Shown here: piece after piece, positions 6,567 through 13,783 of the stretch | Layout of the letters: every line of letters starts with the position of its first letter | Position numbering within the stretch: the first letter of the stretch is position 1 | Origin: an uncultured Eubacteriales bacterium | GTDB lineage: Bacteria; Bacillota; Clostridia; Oscillospirales; Acutalibacteraceae | Length of the DNA stretch: 21,298 nucleotides | Assembly (NCBI GenBank): GCA_934643185.1 | Contig: CAKUBN010000039.1 | Location: 1-21,298, forward strand | Direction: 5' to 3' | The notes under the pieces: model-generated | The model's database searches: none | Told to the model about the DNA's origin: nothing | Seen by the model: only the letters and a program-made list of their open reading frames with translations | Program-made: the position numbers and the translations under genes

Positions 6567-8813
6567 TCAAACAAAGTAATTCTCGTCAAAATCACGGCCG
6601 GTTTGGAGACCGGAAGTGTTATCGTAGCAGTTTTCGTGCCCACGGTTTAAAATGTAATACCCGGTCTCCGCATGAGTTCGGTCACCCGCGCGCCACAGCG
6701 GCGTTGCATGCTGCTCGACCCACTCACGTTCAAAACAGGAAACTGTGACGGGCGCTGCTTTTCTCAAAATTGCAGCCGTGAGCCCGACTGTCAAAACCGT
6801 AGTTTCTATTTCATCAAAGAGCGCCTGCGCACCCTCCCACGGTACGATGATCTGCACGCCCGTATTGGAGATGAGCTTATACTCTTTGGCGGTTTTAAGA
6901 TAGCTTTTTTCTTTTAGGGCCGCCGTCAGCGCAGGCTTTTCCACGTTTCCGGCAAAGATCAGATGGTCGTATTCTGTCATTAAGTGCGGATCATGAATGT
7001 CAAGCGTATTATTTTCCACCCAAAGCTGCTTAACTGTATTTGCACATTTGGCGTAGAAATCTCCGGGATACATGCTTTTGCCATCTGACTGCGGCTCAAA
7101 AACGACCACGCGGCCGCCGTCGGGCAATTTGCCGTTGCGGTTGCAGCGCCCTGCTGCCTGCACAATGGACTCGAGCGGTGCAAGTGAGCGGTATACTGCA
7201 TCAAAATCCAGATCCACGCCCGCTTCAATACACTGTGTCGCCGCAACATGGCAGGGCAAACCGTTTTTCAGCCGCATTTTGATCTTCTCTACCACGGCCA
7301 AACGGTGTGCGGGGCACAGATCGGTCGTGAGCAAGAAAACCGACTTCTCATCACAAAGCTGCCGCATCGCCTCAAACAGTACACGCGCATGGCGGCGCAG
7401 ATTGACAATCACGCAGACAGAATCAAGCTCTGATGCTTCCGCCGCGATCTCTTCCATCGTCGGATTTTGCATAAGCTGTTCGTTTTTGTATAGACGCCAC
7501 TCTGTTTTTGTGCGGCGCATTTTTTCGTATAAAATATGGTTTTCCGGTAAAATTTCTCGCGGTTTCCATGTTAAGCCGGACAGTTTATCAAAATCCGGCT
7601 GTGTCGCCGTGGAAAACACCATGGTGCAGTTATATTTTTCGCACAAAGCGTTCACGGCTTTTAAGGTAGCCGGCGCAAGGTCGGTCGGCAAACTTTGTGC
7701 TTCGTCGAACAGTACGACGCTGTTTGCAATGCTGTGCAGCTTGCGGCAATCCGTAGAGCAATCTGCAAATAAACTCTCGAAAAACCGCACAGATGTTGTG
7801 ATGATAAACGGTGCATCCCACCGCGCAGCTAAGTCCCGCGCAGTCTCCGGCAAGTCTTTCTGGCTATGATCGACCAAAATCTCCGGCAGGATCTTTTCAT
7901 AGGTGCGCTCGCTTTGCTCGGCAAGCGTCAAAAACGGCAGCACCACAAAAATGCGTTTTAAGCCGTGCTTTTGGCAGTGCATTAACGCAAAATGCAGCAT
8001 GGCGAGCGTTTTTCCGACGCCGGTCGGCGCCGTCAGCGTGAATAATCCCGGCGGAAGCGCTCCCGCCGCGCCGCAGCTTTCAAATACTTCGTTTCGCAAA
8101 CTGTTCAATTCGGAATTTGCCGTCGAGCCCTTTTTCAGCTTTGCATAATATACGTACAAATTTTTAAGTGCCGTTTTCGCATCGAGCGTGCCGCCTGTGC
8201 TGTTTTCCATATATTTTGGGTCATCATCGCTTGCGGAAATGCTGTGGTCCGCATCGACAAGACACGAAAACAACATGCGTGTATCCAGCATACTTTCAAT
8301 TATGGAGTTTGCCGCAAAGGATGGGAATTTTGGAAAGTGATACGCGGGAAAATCTTTTAAAAACGCTGTCTTGGCATTTCTATACTCCGCGCTGCCGCAA
8401 AGCGCCATGATTTTTCCGTATAAGTCTGTTTTTGGTTCTTCGGAAAACATGGATATTTTAAAGTAGTCTTTCAACTCACCAAATGCGCGCAGGCCATCAT
8501 GATGCCCGGCGATACATTCCAGTATGGGCTCGTATTTTTCACAAAGATTCGGCTTTTGGCTCAGATTCTTAGCGTAATAGAGAAATGCTGCGCCAGGCAA
8601 AGCGTGGTCGACGTTTTGGTTCACACCGCGCAGAACACCGGCAAAGCGGTCGCCGTACTTGCCGAAATCGTGGAACTGCCCGGCGAGCGCAGCCGCTTCC
8701 GGGCGGCCGATCTCCGCGCCGAATTGTGCTGCAAGCGCAGAAACACGCTGTAAATGTTCTTTATTTGTCACAGTCATTTTGCCGCCTTTAGACTTCGCAT
8801 AATAAACGCTCAT
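6567..8813 (-). CDS. cas3: Cas3 HD nuclease-helicase (type I-C)
   Basis: Recruited by target-bound Cascade, it nicks and processively degrades DNA. The start at 8813 follows GGAGG by 6 nt and gives 748 residues; an ATG-less upstream extension to 8828 is unnecessary. The HD domain shows His48-Asp49 (FHDFGKYG), His70 and His104-His105 (GHHDG). The helicase shows Walker A at 261-269 (TAPTGVGKT), Walker B DEAQ at 370-373, STAT at 401-404 and QAAGRCNR at 552-559. All key motifs are present, so it should be active. It is separated from cas5 by about 180 nt that contain a new promoter, and so forms its own unit. Confidence 0.96.
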   Translation of the reverse strand: MSVYYAKSKGGKMTVTNKEHLQRVSALAAQFGAEIGRPEAAALAGQFHDFGKYGDRFAGVLRGVNQNVDHALPGAAFLYYAKNLSQKPNLCEKYEPILECIAGHHDGLRAFGELKDYFKISMFSEEPKTDLYGKIMALCGSAEYRNAKTAFLKDFPAYHFPKFPSFAANSIIESMLDTRMLFSCLVDADHSISASDDDPKYMENSTGGTLDAKTALKNLYVYYAKLKKGSTANSELNSLRNEVFESCGAAGALPPGLFTLTAPTGVGKTLAMLHFALMHCQKHGLKRIFVVLPFLTLAEQSERTYEKILPEILVDHSQKDLPETARDLAARWDAPFIITTSVRFFESLFADCSTDCRKLHSIANSVVLFDEAQSLPTDLAPATLKAVNALCEKYNCTMVFSTATQPDFDKLSGLTWKPREILPENHILYEKMRRTKTEWRLYKNEQLMQNPTMEEIAAEASELDSVCVIVNLRRHARVLFEAMRQLCDEKSVFLLTTDLCPAHRLAVVEKIKMRLKNGLPCHVAATQCIEAGVDLDFDAVYRSLAPLESIVQAAGRCNRNGKLPDGGRVVVFEPQSDGKSMYPGDFYAKCANTVKQLWVENNTLDIHDPHLMTEYDHLIFAGNVEKPALTAALKEKSYLKTAKEYKLISNTGVQIIVPWEGAQALFDEIETTVLTVGLTAAILRKAAPVTVSCFEREWVEQHATPLWRAGDRTHAETGYYILNRGHENCYDNTSGLQTGRDFDENYFV

Positions 8814-8842
8814 GTGAATCCTCCTCACATTTCTGATCTCAG

Positions 8843-8869
8843 TGTATACAATTCAAATCCGTTTGTAAA
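8843..8869 (-). promoter_or_regulatory. Possible cas3 promoter
   Basis: TATACA at 8848-8843 and TTTACA at 8869-8864 (minus strand) resemble -10 and -35 boxes, but the spacer is only 15 nt. Transcription would start about 20-25 nt before the cas3 ATG. Two hairpins upstream insulate it from the permease gene, so a promoter is needed around here. It is weak by sequence. Confidence 0.45.
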
Positions 8870-8902
8870 TAGGTTTAAAGCAGAAAGTTTTTCCGAAAAG
8901 GC

Positions 8903-8928
8903 GAGGTGTCGCTTTTTACCGACACCTC
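8903..8928 (-). terminator. Second hairpin after the crRNA-like RNA
   Basis: GAGGTGTCG (8903-8911) pairs with CGACACCTC (8920-8928), a 9-bp stem with an 8-nt loop. On the minus strand it is followed by GCC and four T, so it could be a weaker backup terminator behind the one at 8934-8973. Its sequence loosely resembles the inverted repeat after cas2. Confidence 0.4.
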
Positions 8929-8933
8929 ATAGT

Positions 8934-8973
8934 AAAAAAGCCTTGAAAGCAAACACGGAATCTGCTTTCAAGG
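8934..8973 (-). terminator. Intrinsic terminator of the permease/crRNA-like transcript
   Basis: CCTTGAAAGC (8941-8950) pairs with GCTTTCAAGG (8964-8973), extended by one A-T pair. On the minus strand the stem is followed by six T. The plus strand also has a T-run after the stem, so it may act in both directions. It ends transcription of the marR-permease unit and of the degenerate repeat RNA before cas3. Confidence 0.85.
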
Positions 8974-9055
8974 TTTTTAACTGTATAATACTGGCGGCGA
9001 ATGTGGGGTTGTCGGCTGCATTAAATTTCAATTCACATCTTTATAAAGATGATAC
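8934..9055 (-). ncRNA. Second crRNA-like RNA: solitary degenerate repeat, guide and terminator
   Basis: Directly after the permease stop codon (TAA at 9058-9056) the minus strand enters a 31-nt repeat-like unit (9055-9025). Its stem-forming part is the perfect palindrome CATCTTTATAAAGATG (9051-9036), and it ends in GTGAATTGAAAT, identical to the handle of the array repeats. About 50 nt of unique sequence (guide start TTAATGCAGCCGAC) leads into the terminator. The whole would be an RNA of about 120 nt. No strong promoter of its own is visible, so it may be processed by Cas5c from the 3' end of the marR-permease mRNA. The conserved handle with a changed but paired stem argues for function rather than decay. 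A crRNA-like regulator is inferred. Confidence 0.6.
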
Positions 9056-9832
9056 TTAAAACACATAATTCACAAGCAAAATTGCGATGCTGGTGAGGAT
9101 CATGACGACGCCGACGACGCGGTTTAGGGTGACGGCGCTGGCGCGGTTTGCGATGGCGGCGGCGATCTTTGCCCAGAGGAGCGTGAAAACGACGCAGAGA
9201 ATGAGGCATGTGACATCCGGCATGCCGCCGATGGCGAAGTGGCTGATGCCACCGGTCAGCGCAGTGAACGCCATGATGAACACACTGGTGCCAACCGCCA
9301 TGTGCATCTCATAGCCGAGGAACGACGTCAAAACGAACAGCAGCATCATGCCGCCGCCCGCGCCGACGAAGCCGCAGATAAACCCGACGAGGACACCGCC
9401 GACGATGGATTTGATGAGGCGTTCCTTCGGCGTGCCCGCGGCCATTTGCTCTTTGGTCGTTTTGACCGGCTTTAGAAGGAAACGCAGGCCGATGAAGATC
9501 ATGGCGATCTGCATGGTGCCGCTCATGGCGCGCTCCGGCAGGAGACTTGCGACAAAACTGCCGACCAATGTCATAACAAGCACGCTGATGAGCAGCGGCA
9601 GGCTGTTTTTGACGTCAAGATTTTTATGCTTCTTATATGTCCACGCGCTTGTGGCGCTGGCCAAGACATCGCTTGCAAGGCCGATGCCGACCGCCTGATA
9701 CGCCGGGACGCCGAGGAACGTCATAAGTATTGGCCCGATGACCGCGGCGGCGCTCATGCCCGCAAAGCCTGTGCCGATGCCTGCGCCCGCGCCCGCCAAA
9801 AAGCAGACGAGGATTTTGACTAAAAGCTCCAT
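9056..9832 (-). CDS. TauE/SafE (TSUP) family membrane permease
   Basis: A 258-residue integral membrane protein with about eight hydrophobic helices in two similar halves. The glycine-rich repeats GTGFAGMSAAAVIGPIL near the N-terminus and GFVGAGGGMMLLFVLTSFLGYE in the second half are the family hallmark. Members export or import sulfite, sulfoacetate or other organic anions; the substrate here is unknown. The ATG follows the marR stop by one base, so the two genes form a translationally linked pair. The gene ends directly against the degenerate repeat RNA at 9055. Confidence 0.88.
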   Translation of the reverse strand: MELLVKILVCFLAGAGAGIGTGFAGMSAAAVIGPILMTFLGVPAYQAVGIGLASDVLASATSAWTYKKHKNLDVKNSLPLLISVLVMTLVGSFVASLLPERAMSGTMQIAMIFIGLRFLLKPVKTTKEQMAAGTPKERLIKSIVGGVLVGFICGFVGAGGGMMLLFVLTSFLGYEMHMAVGTSVFIMAFTALTGGISHFAIGGMPDVTCLILCVVFTLLWAKIAAAIANRASAVTLNRVVGVVMILTSIAILLVNYVF

Positions 9833-9833
9833 A

Positions 9834-10274
9834 TCAGCTCATCCTTTCCGTTTCCGCTAAGCCTTCTGCGGCGTTTTCGCACATTTTGTCAAACAGCACT
9901 TTGTACTGCTCGGTTTCTCCCGGCGTGAAGCCCTTAAAAAGCTGCCTGCCGAACACCTCCTGCGCTGCTTTTCCCGCCGCGATGACGGCTTCGGCGCTTT
10001 TCGTGATGCGTAAATGTTGACTTTTGCGGTTGCCCGCAGCGTAATGCGCTTCAATCCACCCGCGCGCTTCAAGTTCCTTTAACGCCGTTGAAACGTGCGA
10101 TTTTGTGAGGTGGCGCGTTTTGACTAAATCGCCCGCCGTATCAAACTGCGGGTTATTGTGCAGGAACATTAAAATATTGAATTGCATCTGCGTCAGGTCG
10201 TATGCATCACGCACCGGCTTTGTGCACGCTTCGTAAAACGCCGTAAGAGATTTTTGCCGCTCCCAAAAGATCAT
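9834..10274 (-). CDS. MarR family transcriptional regulator
   Basis: A 146-residue winged-helix regulator. The recognition region is DLVKTRHLTKSHVSTALKELEARGWIEAH, followed by the wing (NRKSQHLRIT) and a C-terminal dimerisation helix. The start at 10274 (MIFWERQKSL) is chosen over an upstream ATG at 10343, which lies before the promoter elements. It is co-transcribed with the TSUP permease that follows, so it probably controls that transporter and itself through the inverted repeat at 10290-10318. The ligand is unknown. Confidence 0.85.
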   Translation of the reverse strand: MIFWERQKSLTAFYEACTKPVRDAYDLTQMQFNILMFLHNNPQFDTAGDLVKTRHLTKSHVSTALKELEARGWIEAHYAAGNRKSQHLRITKSAEAVIAAGKAAQEVFGRQLFKGFTPGETEQYKVLFDKMCENAAEGLAETERMS

Positions 10275-10289
10275 ATACTCACTTACTTT

Positions 10290-10336
10290 CGTTCTATTTT
10301 GAACTATATTATAGAACGAGAAACCAGAAAAATCAA
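10290..10336 (-). promoter_or_regulatory. marR promoter with palindromic operator
   Basis: Minus-strand TTGATT (10336-10331), a 17-nt spacer and a perfect TATAAT (10313-10308). A perfect inverted repeat, CGTTCTAT (10290-10297) with ATAGAACG (10311-10318), overlaps the -10 box and the start site, the usual place for a MarR autorepression operator. The regulator-site link is inferred from adjacency. Confidence 0.8.
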
Positions 10337-10372
10337 GGAACAAATTGTAAACAGCAAAATATTTTTGAGCAG

Positions 10373-10410
10373 CAAAAAGCAGCCCCGGTGCATTTTTACA
10401 CCGAGGCTGC
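10373..10410 (-). terminator. Intrinsic terminator of the M23 peptidase gene
   Basis: A GC-rich stem of about 11 bp (10379-10389 with about 10400-10410, one mismatch) is followed on the minus strand by five T. It lies 40 nt after the peptidase stop codon. Confidence 0.85.
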
Positions 10411-10449
10411 GCGCCCCTAAAACGATGCCGGGGGCAGTTTGGCTCAATT

Positions 10450-11229
10450 TTAACCGAAGACAGATTCCGGGTCTACTGGCTCGCCGTTTCTGGTGACTTC
10501 GATATGCAGGTGGGAATCGAGCGCGGACTCAAACGGCGCGGCAGTCACGCTGCCGATGTCCTGCCCGGCCGTGACGACGTCGCCCTCATGCACGAGGAAC
10601 GTTTCACCGAGTCCGCAATAGCGCACTTCGTAATCGCCGTGCTCTATCACAATCATATTCCCGCGCAGCATGTCCGTATGCGTCTCTTTTACGATTCCGT
10701 TTGCGCAGGCGTGCACGGTTTCGCCGTGCGCCGCGGTGTAATCCGTGCCCGCGTGTACGCGGTAGTCGCGCATCGTTTCGGAGTATACCGGCGTATCGGA
10801 AAACTCCGTCATGACCTCCCCCGGCACCGGTCGGGTGAGCGTTTCGCTGACCGTATACGTCGGCTCGGCAGCGGTCTCTTCGACGGGCGTTTCTTCTGCA
10901 GGAGCGTTCACTTCCTGCGGCTCCGCTTCTGTGCTTGCGGAGACCTCCGACACAGTGCCCTGCGCGTGGCCCGCAGAAACGACGCTCTCCGGGTCATCGT
11001 CTACGGGGACGGATGTTTCAGGCGTGGGGCGCGGTGTGGACACGGCGGAAGACGCGCTGCTTTCGCTCCCGGTAGGCTCTAAGAACCCGGAAACGGTATC
11101 GTATGTGCTCCACGCCGCAATGCCGATGGCCGTCAGGCACACGGCAAGCGCAAGGTAAAAGCCGCGCCGCTCCGTGCTCTTTTTGCGCTCCGCTTCGGTT
11201 TTTTCCTGCTTTTTAAAGTGCATAGCCAT
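10450..11229 (-). CDS. Membrane-anchored M23 (LytM) peptidase, SpoIIQ-like
   Basis: 259 residues. A charged cytoplasmic N-terminus is followed by one membrane helix (about 23-43) and a low-complexity Ser/Thr/Pro/Glu linker (about 52-125). The C-terminal LytM domain has the metal ligands His159 and Asp163 (HAGTD) and His240-x-His242 (HLH) all present. It should therefore be an active peptidoglycan endopeptidase outside the membrane. The architecture and the segment YSETMRDYRVHAGTDY resemble SpoIIQ of sporulating Clostridia, but a general cell-wall hydrolase is equally possible. The start at 11229 has GGAG 8 nt upstream. It has its own terminator and is divergent from the TetR gene. Confidence 0.82.
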   Translation of the reverse strand: MAMHFKKQEKTEAERKKSTERRGFYLALAVCLTAIGIAAWSTYDTVSGFLEPTGSESSASSAVSTPRPTPETSVPVDDDPESVVSAGHAQGTVSEVSASTEAEPQEVNAPAEETPVEETAAEPTYTVSETLTRPVPGEVMTEFSDTPVYSETMRDYRVHAGTDYTAAHGETVHACANGIVKETHTDMLRGNMIVIEHGDYEVRYCGLGETFLVHEGDVVTAGQDIGSVTAAPFESALDSHLHIEVTRNGEPVDPESVFG

Positions 11230-11331
11230 ATTTCTCTCTCCTGTTTTTAGCGTCATTGGGTTTCTTACCCGTAGTATGGGCGGGTTTGAGAAAAATATGC
11301 AGCTGAACTTCAGTCAGTGAATTTTCTGTCG

Positions 11332-11352
11332 GTTGAAACTTGTGGTTTCAAC
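11332..11352. repeat. Palindrome in the intergenic region 11230-11533
   Basis: GTTGAAAC and GTTTCAAC flank a 5-nt centre, a perfect 8-bp inverted repeat about 100 nt upstream of the M23 gene. It may be an operator. Otherwise the 11230-11438 stretch holds only AT-rich sequence with a possible minus-strand -10 box (TATAAT near 11395) and no convincing gene. Confidence 0.45.
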
Positions 11353-11438
11353 ACTGTGCAAAATCGGCACTTCTCTGCGCTGAAAATTCACATTATAATA
11401 CGTTTAGAAGCAGATTTCTGTGAGATTTCTGTTTTCGT

Positions 11439-11480
11439 TGACTTTAAGTCATTGACTTTCGTTCAGCTTTATAGTATACT
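11439..11480 (+). promoter_or_regulatory. tetR promoter and operator
   Basis: TTGACT (11452-11457), a 17-nt spacer and TATACT (11475-11480) form a good promoter. A perfect palindrome, TGACTTTAAGTCA (11439-11451), abuts the -35 box, and a related TTGACTTT follows it in direct repeat. This is a likely TetR binding site for autoregulation. Confidence 0.75.
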
Positions 11481-11533
11481 ACACCTGTAAACGGAAAGCA
11501 GGTGGTCTTACGACGGACAAAAAAGAAAAGTGC

Positions 11534-12133
11534 ATGACCGCGCGGCAGATGGCGGCGGCGGAAACGAAAAAGAAGCTCATGGAGGCCGGGCGGAAGATCA
11601 TTTTTGAAAAGGGCCTTACCGGCACGTCTGTGGAAGAGATCACCGCGGCGGCAGGAGTCTCTAAGGGCACGTTTTACACGTATTTTGCCCGCAAGGAAGA
11701 CATCATCACCGAGCTGCGCTACGGCAAATTCGGCGATATTTTAAAGGAAGCCGAGGCGCTGCCGGGCGATTTTGAAACCAAGCTGCGGCATTATATGACC
11801 GCGTTTTCCGCGTACATTGAAAAGGACGGCGCAAAAATGGCGCAGGACTGGGTGCGCAACGTCGTGAACCCCGACCTTGTAAAGGGCACGCCGAGCGAAG
11901 GCAAGCTCCTTTATGACCTGATGTGCATCCGCAAGCTGTTCAGCTACGGCGTTAAAAACAGCCTTTTGCGGCAGGACACACCTGTGGAATACTTTGCCCA
12001 CACGCTGATGGACCTGTTGTACGGACAGATGCTGTGCTGGGCAATGTATGAGGGCACATACAGCCTTGCGGCGCGCACGGCGGAATTTTGCGACGCGGCG
12101 CTGCATGGGATGCTGAGCCCATACACTTTATAA
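11534..12133 (+). CDS. TetR/AcrR family transcriptional regulator
   Basis: 199 residues with the family N-terminal DNA-binding domain: KIIFEKGLTGTSVEEITAAAG, then VSKGTFYTYFARKEDII (residues about 22-58). A helical ligand domain follows. It probably controls itself and the Fe-S aldo/keto reductase 52 nt downstream on the same strand. The start is the ATG at 11534, though its ribosome site is only a purine run. A better Shine-Dalgarno (AGGTGG) lies further upstream, 4 nt before an in-frame ACG at 11510, so the true N-terminus may be a few residues longer. Confidence 0.88.
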   Translation: MTARQMAAAETKKKLMEAGRKIIFEKGLTGTSVEEITAAAGVSKGTFYTYFARKEDIITELRYGKFGDILKEAEALPGDFETKLRHYMTAFSAYIEKDGAKMAQDWVRNVVNPDLVKGTPSEGKLLYDLMCIRKLFSYGVKNSLLRQDTPVEYFAHTLMDLLYGQMLCWAMYEGTYSLAARTAEFCDAALHGMLSPYTL

Positions 12134-12185
12134 TTTACAAATTTGCGGCACATTTTCCTGCCGCCGAACATAAGGAGGAAAAAAT

Positions 12186-13301
12186 ATGTTGGGAGAAAAC
12201 ATTAAAAAGCTCGGCTTCGGCCTGATGCGTCTGCCGAAAAACGGCGACGCGATCGACGTGGAGCAGACAAAGAAAATGGTAGACCTGTTCATGGACGCCG
12301 GTTTCACCTATTTTGACACCGCTTGGGCCTATGCAGGCTCTGAAGATGCGATCCGCCAGGCACTTGTGGAGCGCTACCCGAGAGAGAGCTATCAGCTGGC
12401 AACAAAGAACGCCGCGTGGATCAACTGCAAGACGAAGGAAGAAGCGTATGCGCAGTTTGATACGTCTTTAAAGCAGACCGGCGCTGGCTACTTTGACTTC
12501 TACCTGCTGCATAACCTCGGCGAAGCGCGCACGCACTACTTTGACGACTTTGATATGTGGAACTGGGTGCAGGAGAAGAAGGCCGCGGGCCTTATTAAGC
12601 ACGTTGGCTTCTCGTTCCACTCCACGCCGGAGGAGCTTGAGGAAATTCTGAAGGCACACCCGGAAATGGAATTTGTGCAGCTGCAGATCAACTACGCAGA
12701 CTGGGAGAACCCGGCCATTCAGTCCCGCCGCTGCTATGAAGTGGCGCGCAAATACGGCAAGCCGGTCGTCATCATGGAGCCGGTCAAGGGCGGCATGCTG
12801 GCAAATCCGCCGGAATCTGTACAGCACGTGCTGAAGGAAGCCGAGCCGAACTCCTCTGCTGCCTCCTGGGCTGTGCGCTTTGCCGCGAATTTGGAAGGCA
12901 TCATCACCGTGCTTTCCGGCATGAGCAGCGTGGAGCAGATGGAAGACAACCTCTCTTACATGAAGGACTTTAACGGCCTGAGCGGAAAAGAGCAGGCTAC
13001 GCTGGACGCCGCACGCGAGGAGCTCGCACGCATCCCGCTGATTCCGTGCACCACGTGCAACTATTGCGCAAAGGTATGTCCGATCGGCGTCGGCATCTCC
13101 GGCTCGTTCACCGCAATGAACTATCTGACACTATACGGCGATAAGGACGCGGCAGCGCATCAGGAAGGCTGGCTCGTCGGCGGTCACGGCTTGAAGCACG
13201 CCAACGAGTGCATTAAGTGCGGCCGCTGCGAGGAAGCTTGCCCGCAGCACATTAAGATCCGCGATACACTGGTGGAAGTCGCAGACGCATTGCTGAAGTA
13301 A
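12186..13301 (+). CDS. Aldo/keto reductase with C-terminal 4Fe-4S ferredoxin domain
   Basis: 371 residues. The N-terminal TIM barrel carries the aldo/keto reductase tetrad Asp44 and Tyr49 (FDTAWAY), Lys74 (ATKN) and His109 (LLHN). The C-terminus has two cysteine clusters: Cys288, 291, 294 and 298, and Cys342, 345, 348 and 352. These can bind two 4Fe-4S clusters, though the inter-cluster region is long. Such fused proteins are common in anaerobes and may use ferredoxin-type electrons besides NADPH; the substrate is unknown. A strong AAGGAGG precedes the ATG. It follows tetR on the same strand and is followed after 16 nt by a multi-hairpin repeat with terminator. Confidence 0.93.
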   Translation: MLGENIKKLGFGLMRLPKNGDAIDVEQTKKMVDLFMDAGFTYFDTAWAYAGSEDAIRQALVERYPRESYQLATKNAAWINCKTKEEAYAQFDTSLKQTGAGYFDFYLLHNLGEARTHYFDDFDMWNWVQEKKAAGLIKHVGFSFHSTPEELEEILKAHPEMEFVQLQINYADWENPAIQSRRCYEVARKYGKPVVIMEPVKGGMLANPPESVQHVLKEAEPNSSAASWAVRFAANLEGIITVLSGMSSVEQMEDNLSYMKDFNGLSGKEQATLDAAREELARIPLIPCTTCNYCAKVCPIGVGISGSFTAMNYLTLYGDKDAAAHQEGWLVGGHGLKHANECIKCGRCEEACPQHIKIRDTLVEVADALLK

Positions 13302-13317
13302 TAGCCTGCGGCAACGG

Positions 13318-13522
13318 TGGTTAAAAGTCTTTAGTCAAGTTTTCTTCGAGAAAACTTGCGGGTTCTTAGGGCAGCGCCCTAAGTCGAGCTCCGCAGAGCT
13401 CGAAAACCTTTTGCCTACCCAAAAACTAGGAAGGTAGGTTTAAACGTCCGGGGGACGTTCAAACTGTAGGGAACCCAGTTGCATGGGTTCCCTGAAAGGG
13501 CGGTCAAAAGCCGCCCTTTTTT
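13318..13522 (+). repeat. Multi-hairpin intergenic repeat, copy A, ending in a terminator
   Basis: It shares its plan with 20890-21086. Both open with TGGTTAAAAGT, followed by a series of hairpins: 13336-13358 (10 bp), 13365-13383 (CTTAGGGC/GCCCTAAG), 13384-13403 (TCGAGCTCCGCAGAGCTCGA, identical in both copies), 13438-13464 (12 bp with one mismatch), 13469-13492 (GGGAACCC/GGGTTCCC) and a terminator, 13498-13522 (GGGCGG/CCGCCC and six T). Stems differ in sequence between the copies but keep pairing. It begins 16 nt after the reductase stop, so it is the 3' end of that transcript. Confidence 0.8.
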
Positions 13523-13540
13523 AATCTCCCCCATACCCAC

Positions 13541-13662
13541 AAAAAGCAAAAAAGGAAGAAGGACCGATGCGGCTCGGTCCTTCTTCCTTTTAGCTTGAGG
13601 GGTATATTGAGGAGGGTAGAACATGTATCCAAGAAAGGTGCGGTTCCTTTTCTTCTGAATAC
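13541..13662 (-). ncRNA. Possible small RNA upstream of lexA
   Basis: On the minus strand a TATAAT (13674-13669), with only a poor -35 (TTAACA, 19 nt away), precedes about 120 nt that end in the very strong hairpin at 13551-13590 and a T-rich tract. The stretch includes CCCTCCTC, which is complementary to Shine-Dalgarno sequences. No reading frame there looks real. It is speculative; the hairpin may simply be a two-way terminator. Confidence 0.25.
13551..13590. terminator. Strong bidirectional terminator hairpin
   Basis: A perfect 17-bp stem (13551-13567 with 13574-13590, 6-nt loop) has A-rich sequence on its left and TTTT on its right. It would stop plus-strand transcripts from the reductase and any minus-strand transcript from the lexA upstream region. 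Apart from this and the lexA control region, 13591-13783 holds nothing I can assign. Confidence 0.8.
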
Positions 13663-13783
13663 GCTTATATTATACTGCGGTTTCAAAAAGAGTTGTTAAA
13701 TAGCCGTGAATAAACGTTAAAGATTTTGGAACGCATTTATGAACGCTTTTTTCGCTGTTTTTTCGAGAAAATCCGCAGAAAAA

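Noticed and set aside
8975..8988. Plus-strand TATAAT as a promoter between cas3 and the permease
   Set aside because: No -35 box at a suitable distance (the terminator stem occupies it) and no plus-strand gene follows.
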